DNA of 64,000 nt from Desulfurococcales archaeon (GCA_015520735.1 WAPN01000026.1:25921-89920); one strand, 5' to 3'. Positions 35,808-45,485 are shown, numbered from the stretch's first letter. Numbers and translations are program-made. Notes: generated from the sequence alone by a model not told the origin.

Positions 35808-37808
35808 TTAAACTTCATCGACTATACCATACTCCTTGAAGGCTTTTATTAACTTATCCTCATGTCTTCTAGATGATCTCTTCCATATTGCCGGATCACC
35901 TGTTATTAATGGAAGTACAACTCTTTCTACGAGTACCTCCGCTACGGGACAAACATCTATACAGATTTTACACCTATCACATCGATTGCCGAATACGGCT
36001 CCATGATTTCTAAGCATAATATTATTTCTAGGGCACCATATAATACAGCTTCCACATTTAGTGCATCCATAGATTCTATAGATAGCTTTCAAGATATCCG
36101 CTATCTCTTCAAGACTATCCTCAAGCTTTTTATTCACAATTATCGTATTTCTCGAAATTAATGCATGTACATCGTTTATGCCGATGCTTATACTTGATTT
36201 ATCTTTATCCCCCTTCATTGACACATTAGGAGTAATTGTCTTCAGCGAATAAGTAATTCGTTCAACCATGTTTTTCCGTAGAATATTGTTGTCGAAGTCT
36301 ATCTCGGTCTCTTTATCATTCTTCTTTACTCTGCAAGGGGCTAGTCCTATTTCTGAGAACTTTAATCTAAGAGTATATTCTTTTTTCCAATCTATTTCAT
36401 AGCCAAATATACGTTTGGTAAGTCTTTGCTTAGCGACGGCTGGTGATAACCATCTCCATAGTCCTAAGGTTACCCATTCCTTTGGTTGGTGTAGTTTTTC
36501 TCTCCAATACTCCAGCTCTTCGATCCATTTATTCCATAACTCAGGATAGGTTTTCTCTACCTCTTTGAACTCCGCTAACGTGCTTGAGGGACATAAGAAG
36601 CACCCCAGTCTTTCGAACCCCTTATCATATAAGGGATTGTATGGAAGATTGTTTTTCTTTATATAAAGCCATTCTAGTAACTGGTTCCATTCCTGAATAG
36701 GTGTGGCACTAATCAGATGCGGTATCCAGCGGTTTCTCCATATGATAGGACTTTTTGCACGATCAATTGATTCGAATGCGCGCTGACCTACTATGTTTAG
36801 TGCTTTCCGAAACCATTTATTCCTCGCAGTTCTTGCTAATGGAACTAGCTTGGTTATCTTACAACACCAGCGATAGTCTTTGCCCGGAGGACCAAATATC
36901 CTTACAGCTTTCCAGAAGATATTCCCAGCTGATGCTACAGTTAGCTTCAAGCCGTATTTTTGGGAGACATATTCCACATTCTTTATTGTATCAGGAAGTT
37001 CTAGTCCTGTATCATTAAACAGTAGTTCTGCGCCGCCGAGAGCTTTTAATGTTAGATACAGCGCTATTAGACTGTCTTTTCCACCCGAATAAGAAACCAC
37101 TACAGGGCCTCCATACAGCATATACAGTTTTCTAAGTAGCTTAACGGATCTGTCTTCATAATACTGTAAACCATATTCATTATGTTTTATAACAGTATTG
37201 AGATCCGCTGGTTTCCCGCTTGTTTCCACAGGATGTTTTCTCCTCTTAAAGACCTTAATTACTTGTACTCCTTCGCCAGTAATTTCTCCTATACCTATAA
37301 CCTCGTCCCTCTCATTGATGATCACTACCTGTTTTGAAGTAGTAGAGGGGGTCGAACAAATGATTTTTCCACGGGGTATACGAGTATTAATTCTGATGGA
37401 ATCGACCATACCTTGATTATACAATATGTAGGCGCCAGCGAATGTTAAACGAAACCTCCACTTATCCCTAAAGGGATCATAATATAATTGACCCATAACA
37501 TTCCCGGAAGAAACGACCTCCCACATCTGATCCCAATGTGGAACCTTATTGAAAAGAATGAACATGTCTTTGAACAAGGCATCATAGATTCGTAAATCAT
37601 TAAACTCATAAAATATAGCTGCTTGAAGCTTCTTTAAATCCCGGTCAAAAGCTGGTCTCGCATCACCAGGCTCAGTTAATCTCAGAATAAAGAATAAGTC
37701 TTCTTGGCCGGGCAGAGGCTTTATTATCGGGATATTATAGTCTGGATCCCAATATATCTTAGTTGTCTTGGGCCATAATTTCTTCATTGTTATCAGTCCT
37801 AGTTCCAT
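35808..37808 (-). CDS. PAPS-reductase-family protein with PUA-like and ferredoxin domains
   Basis: This 666-residue protein contains an N-terminal region with a PUA-like part near residues 130-210 (AYILYNQGM...VIGIGEITGEGVQVIKVF), then a PP-loop ATPase domain with SYSGGKDS near residue 240 and WCCK and CFLCP cysteine motifs. The C-terminus has two 4Fe-4S clusters (CTKCGSCIIWCP and CDRCKICIDVCP). The archaeal family is linked to sulphur transfer or nucleobase thiolation; a direct PAPS reductase role is not certain. The gene ends about 20 bases beyond the lhr stop and is convergent with it. Two ATG starts (37808 and 37787) are possible; the second has AGGACTGA upstream. Confidence 0.8.
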   Translation of the reverse strand: MELGLITMKKLWPKTTKIYWDPDYNIPIIKPLPGQEDLFFILRLTEPGDARPAFDRDLKKLQAAIFYEFNDLRIYDALFKDMFILFNKVPHWDQMWEVVSSGNVMGQLYYDPFRDKWRFRLTFAGAYILYNQGMVDSIRINTRIPRGKIICSTPSTTSKQVVIINERDEVIGIGEITGEGVQVIKVFKRRKHPVETSGKPADLNTVIKHNEYGLQYYEDRSVKLLRKLYMLYGGPVVVSYSGGKDSLIALYLTLKALGGAELLFNDTGLELPDTIKNVEYVSQKYGLKLTVASAGNIFWKAVRIFGPPGKDYRWCCKITKLVPLARTARNKWFRKALNIVGQRAFESIDRAKSPIIWRNRWIPHLISATPIQEWNQLLEWLYIKKNNLPYNPLYDKGFERLGCFLCPSSTLAEFKEVEKTYPELWNKWIEELEYWREKLHQPKEWVTLGLWRWLSPAVAKQRLTKRIFGYEIDWKKEYTLRLKFSEIGLAPCRVKKNDKETEIDFDNNILRKNMVERITYSLKTITPNVSMKGDKDKSSISIGINDVHALISRNTIIVNKKLEDSLEEIADILKAIYRIYGCTKCGSCIIWCPRNNIMLRNHGAVFGNRCDRCKICIDVCPVAEVLVERVVLPLITGDPAIWKRSSRRHEDKLIKAFKEYGIVDEV

Positions 37809-37866
37809 TAATAGTTTCGGTTATCCCACCTATCAATATATTCTTAGACTCTTATGGGTGATTGTA

Positions 37867-38133
37867 TTGAACAATATTATTAGTTTTATTCAGGGAATAA
37901 TAGTGAACGTGACCATTGTTGCTTGGGTTATATTTTTCCTGACTTGGGTTATCGGATGGGCTATAAGGGGATTACCCATTCCATTTATGAGAATTAAGAG
38001 AACTGGGGAACGATTTATAGAAGATGCGGTGTGGGCGGCATTCTGGCTAGCAATGGGGACAACAGTGTTCGCGCTGATCGCATACATAGCGAATACATTC
38101 TATCAGCCATTACCAGCTCCACCCACTATATGA
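37867..38133 (+). CDS. cedA1: CedA1-like small membrane protein (pilin-like)
   Basis: This 88-residue protein has two hydrophobic helices (residues 6-34 and 54-78) joined by a basic loop (LPIPFMRIKRTGERFIED), the topology of CedA1 and of the VirB2/TrbC conjugative pilins. TTG at 37867 follows GGGTGA and is preferred over the upstream GTG. It precedes CedA by 49 bases, the order seen in crenarchaeal Ced clusters. In that system CedA1 forms a filament or channel for DNA import. The role is inferred from topology and neighbours. Confidence 0.7.
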   Translation: MNNIISFIQGIIVNVTIVAWVIFFLTWVIGWAIRGLPIPFMRIKRTGERFIEDAVWAAFWLAMGTTVFALIAYIANTFYQPLPAPPTI

Positions 38134-38182
38134 ACGGATTGGTCTATTTTCCTGGTGAAGTTCATATTTTGGGCGTGGGATC

Positions 38183-39568
38183 ATGATCATTAATGATGTA
38201 ATCGTTGTGGCGTATTATTTGTCAGTACTAGGATATTATCTAGGTGTTTTGATATACATGTTGCCAATACCTTTCTATGGCCTCAAGAAGTGGGCGCCGC
38301 AGCTTATGATTGATAGTATTTTTTCAGCCATACTCATCTTCTCATATACAGCAATATTATACATAATCAGATATGTCTCGAGAATTATTGGCACTGATTG
38401 GAACGTTTTCTATCTATGGAGCGCCAAAGAAATAGGAGCTATTGCGGGAACAATGGCCTCGCTAAGACTTATAGGTTCAGCACTTGTTAGCATGAACCTA
38501 AAATTTGTCTCGACCTCTATTATTTCGCCGTTAATTTCCTCACTAACATATCTTCTAATATTCTTCATAACATTAACAACTCTTTTAACTGCCCTTAGAA
38601 TATATGCTCCCACTCTTATCGCTATAGGTTTACTTCTTCACTCGATCCCGTTTCGTCTTTCACGATCTGCAGGGGCTATGATAATCTCTACGGTCATAAT
38701 ATTTTCGATAGCAGCCCCCCTTATGCCCGTATTTATAGAGACCATTACTCCGTCGATATCTCAACAGATACAGTATAGTTTGAACCTGTTATCGTCTAGG
38801 ATTACTATTAGGGACATAATTGGGCGCCCTGTCCCATACGCTGTGATAAAAATATATAGTAGGGGAGGCGAGCTTTTGGCAAGGTACTTGACGGGGCCTA
38901 ACGGAGAAACTTATGTGGGTGCCGATAAAGGCATACCTAATGATACGGTGTATTGGAACATTGTTTATGGGCCATACAACTACACAGTTCTAATGAATGC
39001 GAGTCAATACACATGGATAAATGAAACGTATTGCTCAGTTCACATATCCTTACCTGACGTGGCTATTGTGTCGGAGTATGTCTTTATAAAATTACCAACC
39101 GGTTCAAGCATCAGCGTATCCTATCATAATAGCTCTAGTCTTACCATGAATATAACTAGTTATAAGGAATCAATCTTCTATATCGTATATCCAAGCAATA
39201 ACACAATGAGTATAACTGTAGAAAGCAACACTACATTGCTCACAACATATAGTTACAAATGGCATAACATAACATTCATTATTAAGAAATATAAACTATA
39301 TGGGAACACATGTTTGAGCATCAGTACAAGCAAATGGATATATATGGGCCCCCCTGATGTAACTGAGTATCCATTTATTAACCATGTAGTCAAAGAAAAG
39401 ATCTCGTCGCCTAGTATGCTCATTATGCCTATTACTCGATTTATATATGCAGTATTCGTAGGACCTATGGTATATGTTGCGGTTCTATTATCATCTTCAT
39501 ATGCTCTTGCAAGACTTCTTGGAGGAGCCGAGCCCAGAATCGCTAGACTTATAGTGACGGGAGTATAG
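38183..39568 (+). CDS. cedA: CedA-like polytopic membrane protein (DNA import channel)
   Basis: This 461-residue protein has about seven hydrophobic helices in its first 215 residues, then an Asn/Thr/Ser-rich, beta-type domain (residues 215 to about 420) with many N-x-S/T sequons that should face outside, and a final helix pair. CedA of Sulfolobus is the VirB6-like pore of the DNA importer. This version is longer because of the external domain. Neighbours are CedA1-like upstream, and CedA2-like and CedB-like genes downstream. A GGGCGTGGGA site precedes ATG 38183. Confidence 0.75.
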   Translation: MIINDVIVVAYYLSVLGYYLGVLIYMLPIPFYGLKKWAPQLMIDSIFSAILIFSYTAILYIIRYVSRIIGTDWNVFYLWSAKEIGAIAGTMASLRLIGSALVSMNLKFVSTSIISPLISSLTYLLIFFITLTTLLTALRIYAPTLIAIGLLLHSIPFRLSRSAGAMIISTVIIFSIAAPLMPVFIETITPSISQQIQYSLNLLSSRITIRDIIGRPVPYAVIKIYSRGGELLARYLTGPNGETYVGADKGIPNDTVYWNIVYGPYNYTVLMNASQYTWINETYCSVHISLPDVAIVSEYVFIKLPTGSSISVSYHNSSSLTMNITSYKESIFYIVYPSNNTMSITVESNTTLLTTYSYKWHNITFIIKKYKLYGNTCLSISTSKWIYMGPPDVTEYPFINHVVKEKISSPSMLIMPITRFIYAVFVGPMVYVAVLLSSSYALARLLGGAEPRIARLIVTGV

Positions 39569-39578
39569 GGTGTATAGT

Positions 39579-39728
39579 ATGAGGATCGATCATGTATTAT
39601 TGGTACTATCATTCATTATGCTTATTATATCACGGAATTGGATATCGCTAATGTTCTTCTTACTAGCACTTTTCATGTATTTAATAATACGGAGGTTAAA
39701 AAATAATGTTGAAAAAGACAGTGTATAA
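39579..39728 (+). CDS. cedA2: CedA2-like small membrane protein (49 residues)
   Basis: A short frame starts at ATG 39579, ten bases after the CedA stop, and ends at TAA 39728. The product has two hydrophobic segments (VLLVLSFIMLIIS and ISLMFFLLALFMYLII) and a basic-to-mixed tail (RRLKNNVEKDSV), fitting CedA2, the small two-helix component of the Ced importer. The last 23 bases overlap the start of the next gene, with GGAGG inside it, so translation of the ATPase is coupled to it. Confidence 0.68.
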   Translation: MRIDHVLLVLSFIMLIISRNWISLMFFLLALFMYLIIRRLKNNVEKDSV

Positions 39729-41394
39729 TTTAATCAAGCATTTGATTGGGGATAACATAGAAATAGAGATCAATACCTCTTATCTAATAACCAAGGCTGG
39801 TGGAAAGGTAGTTGTTCAGAAGTTTTTGATTGCTGATAATGTAGAATATGGTTTTAATGAACTCGATGAGCATGAAATATTAAAATTAATGGATAACTAT
39901 GCTTCTTTGCTTGAGAGTCTACCTTCTGGAATAGAGATAATTGTTCTAAAGAGAGAAAAAGATCTTGTTAAGCTGATGAAGAGAATAAGTAATGAAATGA
40001 TGAACATAAGAGCTAAACTCGACATACTCGAAGAACCTCATCTCAGGGCAAGGCTACTATCACGGCTGAAAGTCTTAGAGGAACTATACAAGATGATAAT
40101 AACTTCTAATACTGTTGCTAGGATCCAGTTATTATTTAAGCTAAGGGCCGAGTCCATCGATATTACTGATGCGATGGCAAAGATTAAACAACAGGAAGAA
40201 CTCATTTCTTCGGTATTTAATAATTATTTCAGAATAAAGTTGCGACCGCTAAGTTCGTCGGAAATAAGAAGTCTGATAGCATATCATTTAGGAATAACTA
40301 CTGATTTCAGGAAACGCTCAATAGTTTTAGAACATAGTAGGCTTCAAGCTTTTATACCGATCAGAAGGCATGCACCAGCAATGCCGGATTCGGAGGAAAC
40401 GATTGTGCTAGGCTATGACATTGATTCCGATTTGACGGTTGGTATTAGTACAAAGAGTCTTTTCAAGCACATGGCTGTACTGGGTCCTACGGGGAAAGGA
40501 AAAACAACTCTTCTTGCAACAATAATTGAGAATATGATATCATTGTTTAAACTAAAAATAGTAGCCTTGGATTTCAAAGGTGATCTAGCTCAATACGTTG
40601 ATGAAAAAATTATTGATATTGTGAATCCAAATATATATCCTATAAATATATTAAAGAAGCCACAATGGCTTAAGCTGATTGATTGGGGAATAATTGTTAG
40701 AGATGTTCTTGAAAACATAGTGGGGCTCAACACGAAAAACATTGCTGAAATATTAACGCTTATTAGCAAAAATATAGGAGTTTCCGAGCCAGAAGAAATT
40801 TTGATAGACCCTCATTTATCGAAGCTTTCTCCCGTTATTGATCTATTGGTCAGTAATCCAAACTATAATGAGTTATATAAAGTATTGAGAGATGGAAACA
40901 TATTGTTTAACATATCAAGCCATGGAACAATGTTCCAAAATACCTATGCAGGATTACTACTAGGCATGTGTTCCAACATACTACTTCAGGAAAACACCAA
41001 CGATGACAAGATAAAATTAAACAATACCACAGAGCTGGTAGGTAATGTTATCATAGTAGATGAGGCGTGGAGAATTTCACGCCTGGAAAGCCTTAAACGG
41101 CTTATAAAAGAGGGGAGAAGTAGAAAAGTATCGATAATTCTTGCAACGCAAAATCCATGCGACATACCTAGGGAACTTTATGAGAACATTCAAACAGTCA
41201 TAGTTTTTGGCTCTCCTAACCAGGAGTATCAAGACAAGATACGTAAACTGTTGGGGATACCACAGAAGATAACGCGTAGGCTCTCATATCTAGGGGTTGG
41301 CGAGGCACTAGTTGTCAATACGGAAGCCCGGAAACCGATCATAGTAAAGATTAAGCTTCCTCAGGGACTAAGACATAAAGGGATGGTCTCGTAG
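39706..41394 (+). CDS. cedB: CedB-like HerA/VirB4-family ATPase
   Basis: This 562-residue protein has an N-terminal alpha/beta region (residues 1-230) of VirB4 type and a HerA-like motor domain. Walker A is GPTGKGKTT (near 264), Walker B VIIVDEAWRISR, and SIILATQNPCDIP gives the sensor region. No membrane helix is evident. It ends the cedA1-cedA-cedA2-cedB-like operon and would supply energy for DNA import. Because another HerA-like ATPase with a membrane domain lies at 31131-32906, which is the functional CedB is open; position favours this one. Confidence 0.75.
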   Translation: MLKKTVYNLIKHLIGDNIEIEINTSYLITKAGGKVVVQKFLIADNVEYGFNELDEHEILKLMDNYASLLESLPSGIEIIVLKREKDLVKLMKRISNEMMNIRAKLDILEEPHLRARLLSRLKVLEELYKMIITSNTVARIQLLFKLRAESIDITDAMAKIKQQEELISSVFNNYFRIKLRPLSSSEIRSLIAYHLGITTDFRKRSIVLEHSRLQAFIPIRRHAPAMPDSEETIVLGYDIDSDLTVGISTKSLFKHMAVLGPTGKGKTTLLATIIENMISLFKLKIVALDFKGDLAQYVDEKIIDIVNPNIYPINILKKPQWLKLIDWGIIVRDVLENIVGLNTKNIAEILTLISKNIGVSEPEEILIDPHLSKLSPVIDLLVSNPNYNELYKVLRDGNILFNISSHGTMFQNTYAGLLLGMCSNILLQENTNDDKIKLNNTTELVGNVIIVDEAWRISRLESLKRLIKEGRSRKVSIILATQNPCDIPRELYENIQTVIVFGSPNQEYQDKIRKLLGIPQKITRRLSYLGVGEALVVNTEARKPIIVKIKLPQGLRHKGMVS

Positions 41395-41395
41395 A

Positions 41396-41458
41396 GTGGC
41401 GATGATGTGAGGCGGGCTTTACCGAAGAAAAGATGGGGAGTGCGGTCGTATCTGAGCA
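41396..41458 (+). ncRNA. Candidate C/D box sRNA between cedB and the ribosomal operon
   Basis: A C-like GCGATGA (41399-41405), a D'-like CCGA (41422-41425) and a D box CTGA (41452-41455) flank possible guides; C' (AGATGGG) is weak. It begins just after the cedB stop. The D guide is GGAGTGCGGTCGTAT. I cannot name a target. The boxes are less regular than in the other sRNAs. Confidence 0.35.
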
Positions 41459-41470
41459 TAGCAGGAAATA

Positions 41471-41480
41471 TTTTATAAAG
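41471..41480 (+). promoter_or_regulatory. TATA box of the S10-type ribosomal operon
   Basis: TTTTATAAAG, preceded by GAAATA, lies about 52 bases before the first small gene of the operon and fits the archaeal TATA/BRE pattern well. Confidence 0.5.
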
Positions 41481-41532
41481 AGGCTTCCTAGAAAACTCCA
41501 TTGAACCACATTAAAAGCAGAGGTGGAAGGAT

Positions 41533-41643
41533 ATGGGTGGTAGACAGCGTACAAGTCTGTTTATGACCAAGGAAAAGACCACTGAAAGGATGAGTAGGGA
41601 ACTAGCTAAGTCGAGGAAGACAGGCAAGCAAAGGAGGAAATAA
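41533..41643 (+). CDS. Small basic protein (36 residues) at the head of the ribosomal operon
   Basis: This frame begins at ATG 41533 and ends at TAA 41641-41643, where the next ATG overlaps (TAATG). The product starts MGGRQRTSLFMTKEKTTERM and is strongly basic (net charge about +9) with a helical C-terminal half. The AGGAGG near its end is the ribosome-binding site of the SPOUT gene, so the two are coupled. It may be a small ribosome-associated protein. No family can be named. Confidence 0.62.
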   Translation: MGGRQRTSLFMTKEKTTERMSRELAKSRKTGKQRRK

Positions 41644-42482
41644 TGTTTTCTCTTGAAATAGCTCTGCCGTCAAGCGTTGTTTCTATAGAACACGGTCTTT
41701 TACTACGTACATTAAAAATTTATCAAGTAATCAGATATGCATCGATTTTTGGGACTGAGAAAATTATTATATACTATGATAGTTTTATTCCACGAACTAT
41801 TGATAAGAAAGTTAAAGCTCTAATAAGGAAGATACATAATTACTTAATTACTCCCCCGTATCTCCGTAAGAAACTAATGCCTCTGGATAAAGACCTAAAG
41901 TTTGTAGGGGCTCTCCCTCCTCTAAGACTGAATATATATGATGTATCAATGAAACCTAGGCCTAACGAGATACGTGTTTGTTTAATTCGTAGGAGAAATG
42001 ATAAGTTTACTGCTGATTGTGGATTAAAAGAAGAAGTTCTGATCATAGATAATGAATCGAATATACGTGAGGGTCTGGGAATAGTTAGAATAATTGACAC
42101 TCATAGGATGATCGGTAAATATATTGATAAAGATAACTGCAATATCTATTTAGGTCCTTCCATAGCTTTTGAGTATTCGCTTAAGAACATTATAGAGAAA
42201 GAACAAGGCACAAACACATGTATAATTGCTACAAGTAAGTATGGCGTCGTCCCTAAAGCTGAAGATATAAGGAGAGTCTTGTTCAATAAGAGTAGACTAC
42301 TCGTTTTATTCGGATCTCCATATGGAGGACTATATGAGATCGCTGAGAATGAAGGCTGGAAACTAGAAGATAGGATAAAATACATATGGAATACCATACC
42401 GGGACAACATGTGAAAACTATAAGAACAGAAGAGGCACTCATAATAACCCTAGGGCTGATTAATTTATTAATCCGGAAGTGA
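41643..42482 (+). CDS. Putative RNA methyltransferase (SPOUT, COG2106-type)
   Basis: This 279-residue protein resembles the archaeal and eukaryotic SPOUT methyltransferases usually found directly upstream of L3. The N-terminus LEIALPSSVVSIEHGLLLRTLKIYQVIRYASIFG carries the family pattern. A later part has LRVGR-free beta-helix sequence and the trefoil-knot region (LVLFGSPYGGLYEIAE) near residues 218-233. It probably methylates rRNA in an N3-uridine or related reaction. It starts coupled to the small basic gene and precedes L3 by 54 bases. Confidence 0.8.
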   Translation: MFSLEIALPSSVVSIEHGLLLRTLKIYQVIRYASIFGTEKIIIYYDSFIPRTIDKKVKALIRKIHNYLITPPYLRKKLMPLDKDLKFVGALPPLRLNIYDVSMKPRPNEIRVCLIRRRNDKFTADCGLKEEVLIIDNESNIREGLGIVRIIDTHRMIGKYIDKDNCNIYLGPSIAFEYSLKNIIEKEQGTNTCIIATSKYGVVPKAEDIRRVLFNKSRLLVLFGSPYGGLYEIAENEGWKLEDRIKYIWNTIPGQHVKTIRTEEALIITLGLINLLIRK

Positions 42483-42536
42483 GGTTTTATAATACCCTAA
42501 GTATTGTAAGATAGCCCGACACGGCAGGTGAAGACA

Positions 42537-43664
42537 ATGGGCCATAGAAAACACAGTGCGCCAAGACATGGAAGCCTTGGGGTAAGACCACGTAAGCGTG
42601 CAAGCAAGATAGTGCCACGTGTCAGAAGTTGGCCTGAGATCGTTCTAGATAAGCCGAAATTATTAGGATATGCTGCTTACAAGGCTGGAATGACCCATAT
42701 ACTAGTAATCGATGACAGGCCTAATAGAGACACTACTGGCAAAGAGATATTCGTACCAATAACAATACTTGATGCACCGCCAATGCTTGTACTCGGAATA
42801 AGAGCATATAAGCGATTCCCGATGTCAGGGCTGCTCTCGATAGGCGAGGTCTGGAAAGACCCGACAGAATCATTAACAATGCTTCTGGATGAGATCTACA
42901 AGGACAATCCATTCATCGAGATAACTCCCGAGGAGTTAACCCGTAAATATCTTCACGGACTTAGAAAAGTTAATCCTGGACTCGTTAAACCCGAGAATGG
43001 TGGTTACAAATTCGTTGTCAAGTATCGTGAAGAGAAAATATCCAAGATCAAGGCCAGCAATCCCGATGAGATCCGTGTCATAATGTCCACTATACCAGTA
43101 CTCTCGGGGATCGGTAAGAAGAAGCCAGAGATGGTCGAAATAAAGATCGGTGGTGGCACGGGTGTCGAGGAACGACTCGATTACGCTGCGGGGCTCCTTG
43201 GCAAATACGTTGCTGTATGGGATGTGTTCAGAGAGGGACAATTCATTGACGTCATAGGCGTAACTAAGGGTAAGGGATTCCAGGGTGTTGTCAAGAGATT
43301 TGGCGTCAAGGAACTACCCAGATGGCATAAGCATAGAAAAGGAAGTAGAAAAATAGGCTCCAGAAGCCCAGGATTCGGAACAATGAGCGAGACACCTCAG
43401 GCAGGACAAATGGGATTCCATAGGAGAACAGAGTACAACAAACGAATAATAAAGATAGGAAAGAACGGCTGGGAGATCACGCCTAAAGGAGGATTCCTTG
43501 GATACGGGATCGTCTTCGGACCCTACCTCATGCTTCATGGAAGCGTCATAGGCGTTAGAAAGAGGCTACTCGTACTCCGTGAACCGATAAGGCCTCCGGA
43601 GTGGAAGCCTGAAGCAGCCCCTGAGATAGTCTATGTTAGCCACGAGAGCAAACAAGGTGTATAA
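42537..43664 (+). CDS. rpl3: Large ribosomal subunit protein uL3
   Basis: uL3 sits near the peptidyl-transferase centre. The opening [22 protein letters not shown] and the conserved [19 protein letters not shown] plus [12 protein letters not shown] sequences are diagnostic. It has 375 residues. ATG at 42537 is used because the GTG nine bases upstream is part of the ribosome-binding site AGGTGAAG. It begins the ribosomal run L3-L4-L23-L2, with L4 starting 2 bases after the stop. Confidence 0.98.
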   Translation: MGHRKHSAPRHGSLGVRPRKRASKIVPRVRSWPEIVLDKPKLLGYAAYKAGMTHILVIDDRPNRDTTGKEIFVPITILDAPPMLVLGIRAYKRFPMSGLLSIGEVWKDPTESLTMLLDEIYKDNPFIEITPEELTRKYLHGLRKVNPGLVKPENGGYKFVVKYREEKISKIKASNPDEIRVIMSTIPVLSGIGKKKPEMVEIKIGGGTGVEERLDYAAGLLGKYVAVWDVFREGQFIDVIGVTKGKGFQGVVKRFGVKELPRWHKHRKGSRKIGSRSPGFGTMSETPQAGQMGFHRRTEYNKRIIKIGKNGWEITPKGGFLGYGIVFGPYLMLHGSVIGVRKRLLVLREPIRPPEWKPEAAPEIVYVSHESKQGV

Positions 43665-43666
43665 AC

Positions 43667-44482
43667 ATGACTTGGTCAATCCTGATACCCTACAAGCTTG
43701 AGTCTAAGACGGGAGAAGTTATAGGTATCGACGGAAAAACAGCGAGGATCATTGATCTACCCATAATCTTCAGCCTGCCGATAAGAAGAGACCTTATAAG
43801 GAGAGCATACCTATCCGCGTTCACCGCTATGCTCCAACCTAAGGGCAGAGACCCGATGGCTGGTAGGAGAACAACAGCCAGAAGCTTCGGAGTAGGTAGA
43901 GGTATTGCGAGAGTCCCAAGACTCCCCAATGGTCGTGCAGCGTTCGTAGTATTTGCTAGGGGAGGCCACGCAGCATTCCCACCTCGTCCGGACGAGAAAC
44001 TCCATGAAAGAATAAATAAGAGAGAAAAAGCCTTGGCTACAGCTTCGGCTATCGCTGCAACCTCTGTGCCTGAGATCGTGAGAGCTCGTGGACATGTTTT
44101 CTCAAGAGATAAGCTACCAATAATCATTGATGATGATGTTGAGAAAGGCATCAAAACAGCGAAAGAGGCAAAGGCGTTCTTGAAAACCATTGGTGTCTGG
44201 TCGGACATCGAGAGGAGTTATGAGCGGATAAGGATCAGGGCTGGGAGAGGAAAAATGAGAGGAAGAAAATATGTGGAGCCTAGAAGCATACTATTTGTGC
44301 TAACCAGCTATGACGTACCACTAGCACGTGCCGTGAGGAACTTTCCGGGCGTAGATATAGCTACTCCGAATAACCTCGGCATACTCCACCTAGCTCCGGG
44401 CGGTGAGCCTGGAAGACTAACAGTATATTGTTTATCAGCCCTCCAAGACATAGCCACTAAATATGAGGTGAAACTGCTATGA
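43667..44482 (+). CDS. rpl4: Large ribosomal subunit protein uL4
   Basis: uL4 lines the peptide exit tunnel and binds 23S domain I. The family pattern is clear in [20 protein letters not shown] and [20 protein letters not shown]. The 271 residues are normal for archaea. The stop overlaps the uL23 start by 4 bases (ATGA), so the two are translationally coupled. Confidence 0.98.
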   Translation: MTWSILIPYKLESKTGEVIGIDGKTARIIDLPIIFSLPIRRDLIRRAYLSAFTAMLQPKGRDPMAGRRTTARSFGVGRGIARVPRLPNGRAAFVVFARGGHAAFPPRPDEKLHERINKREKALATASAIAATSVPEIVRARGHVFSRDKLPIIIDDDVEKGIKTAKEAKAFLKTIGVWSDIERSYERIRIRAGRGKMRGRKYVEPRSILFVLTSYDVPLARAVRNFPGVDIATPNNLGILHLAPGGEPGRLTVYCLSALQDIATKYEVKLL

Positions 44483-44754
44483 TCAGTGATGAAGCCAGAT
44501 TATACAAGATAATAATCAGGCCCGTACATAGCGAGAAGGCATTAACACTCATAGATAAAGAAAACACACTGACATTCATAGTGGACAGGACAGCGACCAA
44601 GCTCGACATAAAGCGCGCCGTAGAACTAATATTTGGCGTTAAAGTAGAGAAGGTGCGAACACTGATAACGCCACGTGGAGAGAAAAAAGCATACGTTAGA
44701 CTAACCCCTGAGTATAAGGCAAGTGAGGTTGCATCACAACTAGGCCTAATATGA
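44479..44754 (+). CDS. rpl23: Large ribosomal subunit protein uL23
   Basis: uL23 lies at the exit tunnel and docks SRP and the translocon. The sequence [38 protein letters not shown] matches the family, with the C-terminal [14 protein letters not shown] strand. It has 91 residues. Its ATG overlaps the uL4 stop, and uL2 begins 11 bases after its end. Confidence 0.98.
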   Translation: MISDEARLYKIIIRPVHSEKALTLIDKENTLTFIVDRTATKLDIKRAVELIFGVKVEKVRTLITPRGEKKAYVRLTPEYKASEVASQLGLI

Positions 44755-44765
44755 GGTGAACATGT

Positions 44766-45485
44766 ATGGGTAAGCGTATACTTCCTCAGCGTATGGGACG
44801 CGGTTCACCGACCTTCAGGAGTCCTAAGCACCTAAAGAAGGGACCTGCTGAATATCCACCACTTGTAACCGATAGGACAATGAAGGGTAAAGTACTAGAT
44901 CTCATACATGATCCTGGCAGATGGGTCCCTCTTGCAAAAATAGTTCTAGAGAACGGCGCAGAGTTCCTAACACCTGCTGTTGAAGGCCTATATGTTGGCC
45001 AGATCATTGAGATAGGTCCACATGCAAAGATAGCTAACGGCAACATACTGCCTATAGGAAATATACCAGAAGGAACACAGGTATGCAACATAGAGAAGAG
45101 GCCTGGTGATGGCGGAAAATTTGTCAGATCATCTGGTGCTTATGCACTTATTGTTGGAAGAGCTGGAGCCAAAACACATGTCCAATTACCCAGCGGCAAG
45201 ATTATAGAGGTACCAAATACTGCTAGGGCAACAATAGGCGTAATAGCGGGTGGCGGAAGAACAGAGAAACCGCTCCTCAAAGCAGGCAACTCATATTACA
45301 AGTGGAAGGCTAAAGCTCACAAATGGCCCAAAGTACGTGGAGTTGCAATGAACGCTGTCAGCCATCCGCACGGTGGTGGTAGCCACCAGCACGTAGGCAA
45401 ACCATCAACAGTTGCAAGAGAGACGCCTCCAGGCAGGAAGGTAGGACATATCGCTGCAAGAAGAACGGGTAGAAGGAAAGGCTGA
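44766..45485 (+). CDS. rpl2: Large ribosomal subunit protein uL2
   Basis: uL2 is the 23S domain IV/V protein needed for subunit joining. GKRILPQRMGRGSPTFRSP at the start and NAVSHPHGGGSHQHVGKPST at residues 197-216 are diagnostic, the His-rich loop being near the peptidyl-transferase centre. At 239 residues it is of normal archaeal length. It closes the first ribosomal block; S19 does not follow directly because other genes intervene. Confidence 0.98.
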   Translation: MGKRILPQRMGRGSPTFRSPKHLKKGPAEYPPLVTDRTMKGKVLDLIHDPGRWVPLAKIVLENGAEFLTPAVEGLYVGQIIEIGPHAKIANGNILPIGNIPEGTQVCNIEKRPGDGGKFVRSSGAYALIVGRAGAKTHVQLPSGKIIEVPNTARATIGVIAGGGRTEKPLLKAGNSYYKWKAKAHKWPKVRGVAMNAVSHPHGGGSHQHVGKPSTVARETPPGRKVGHIAARRTGRRKG

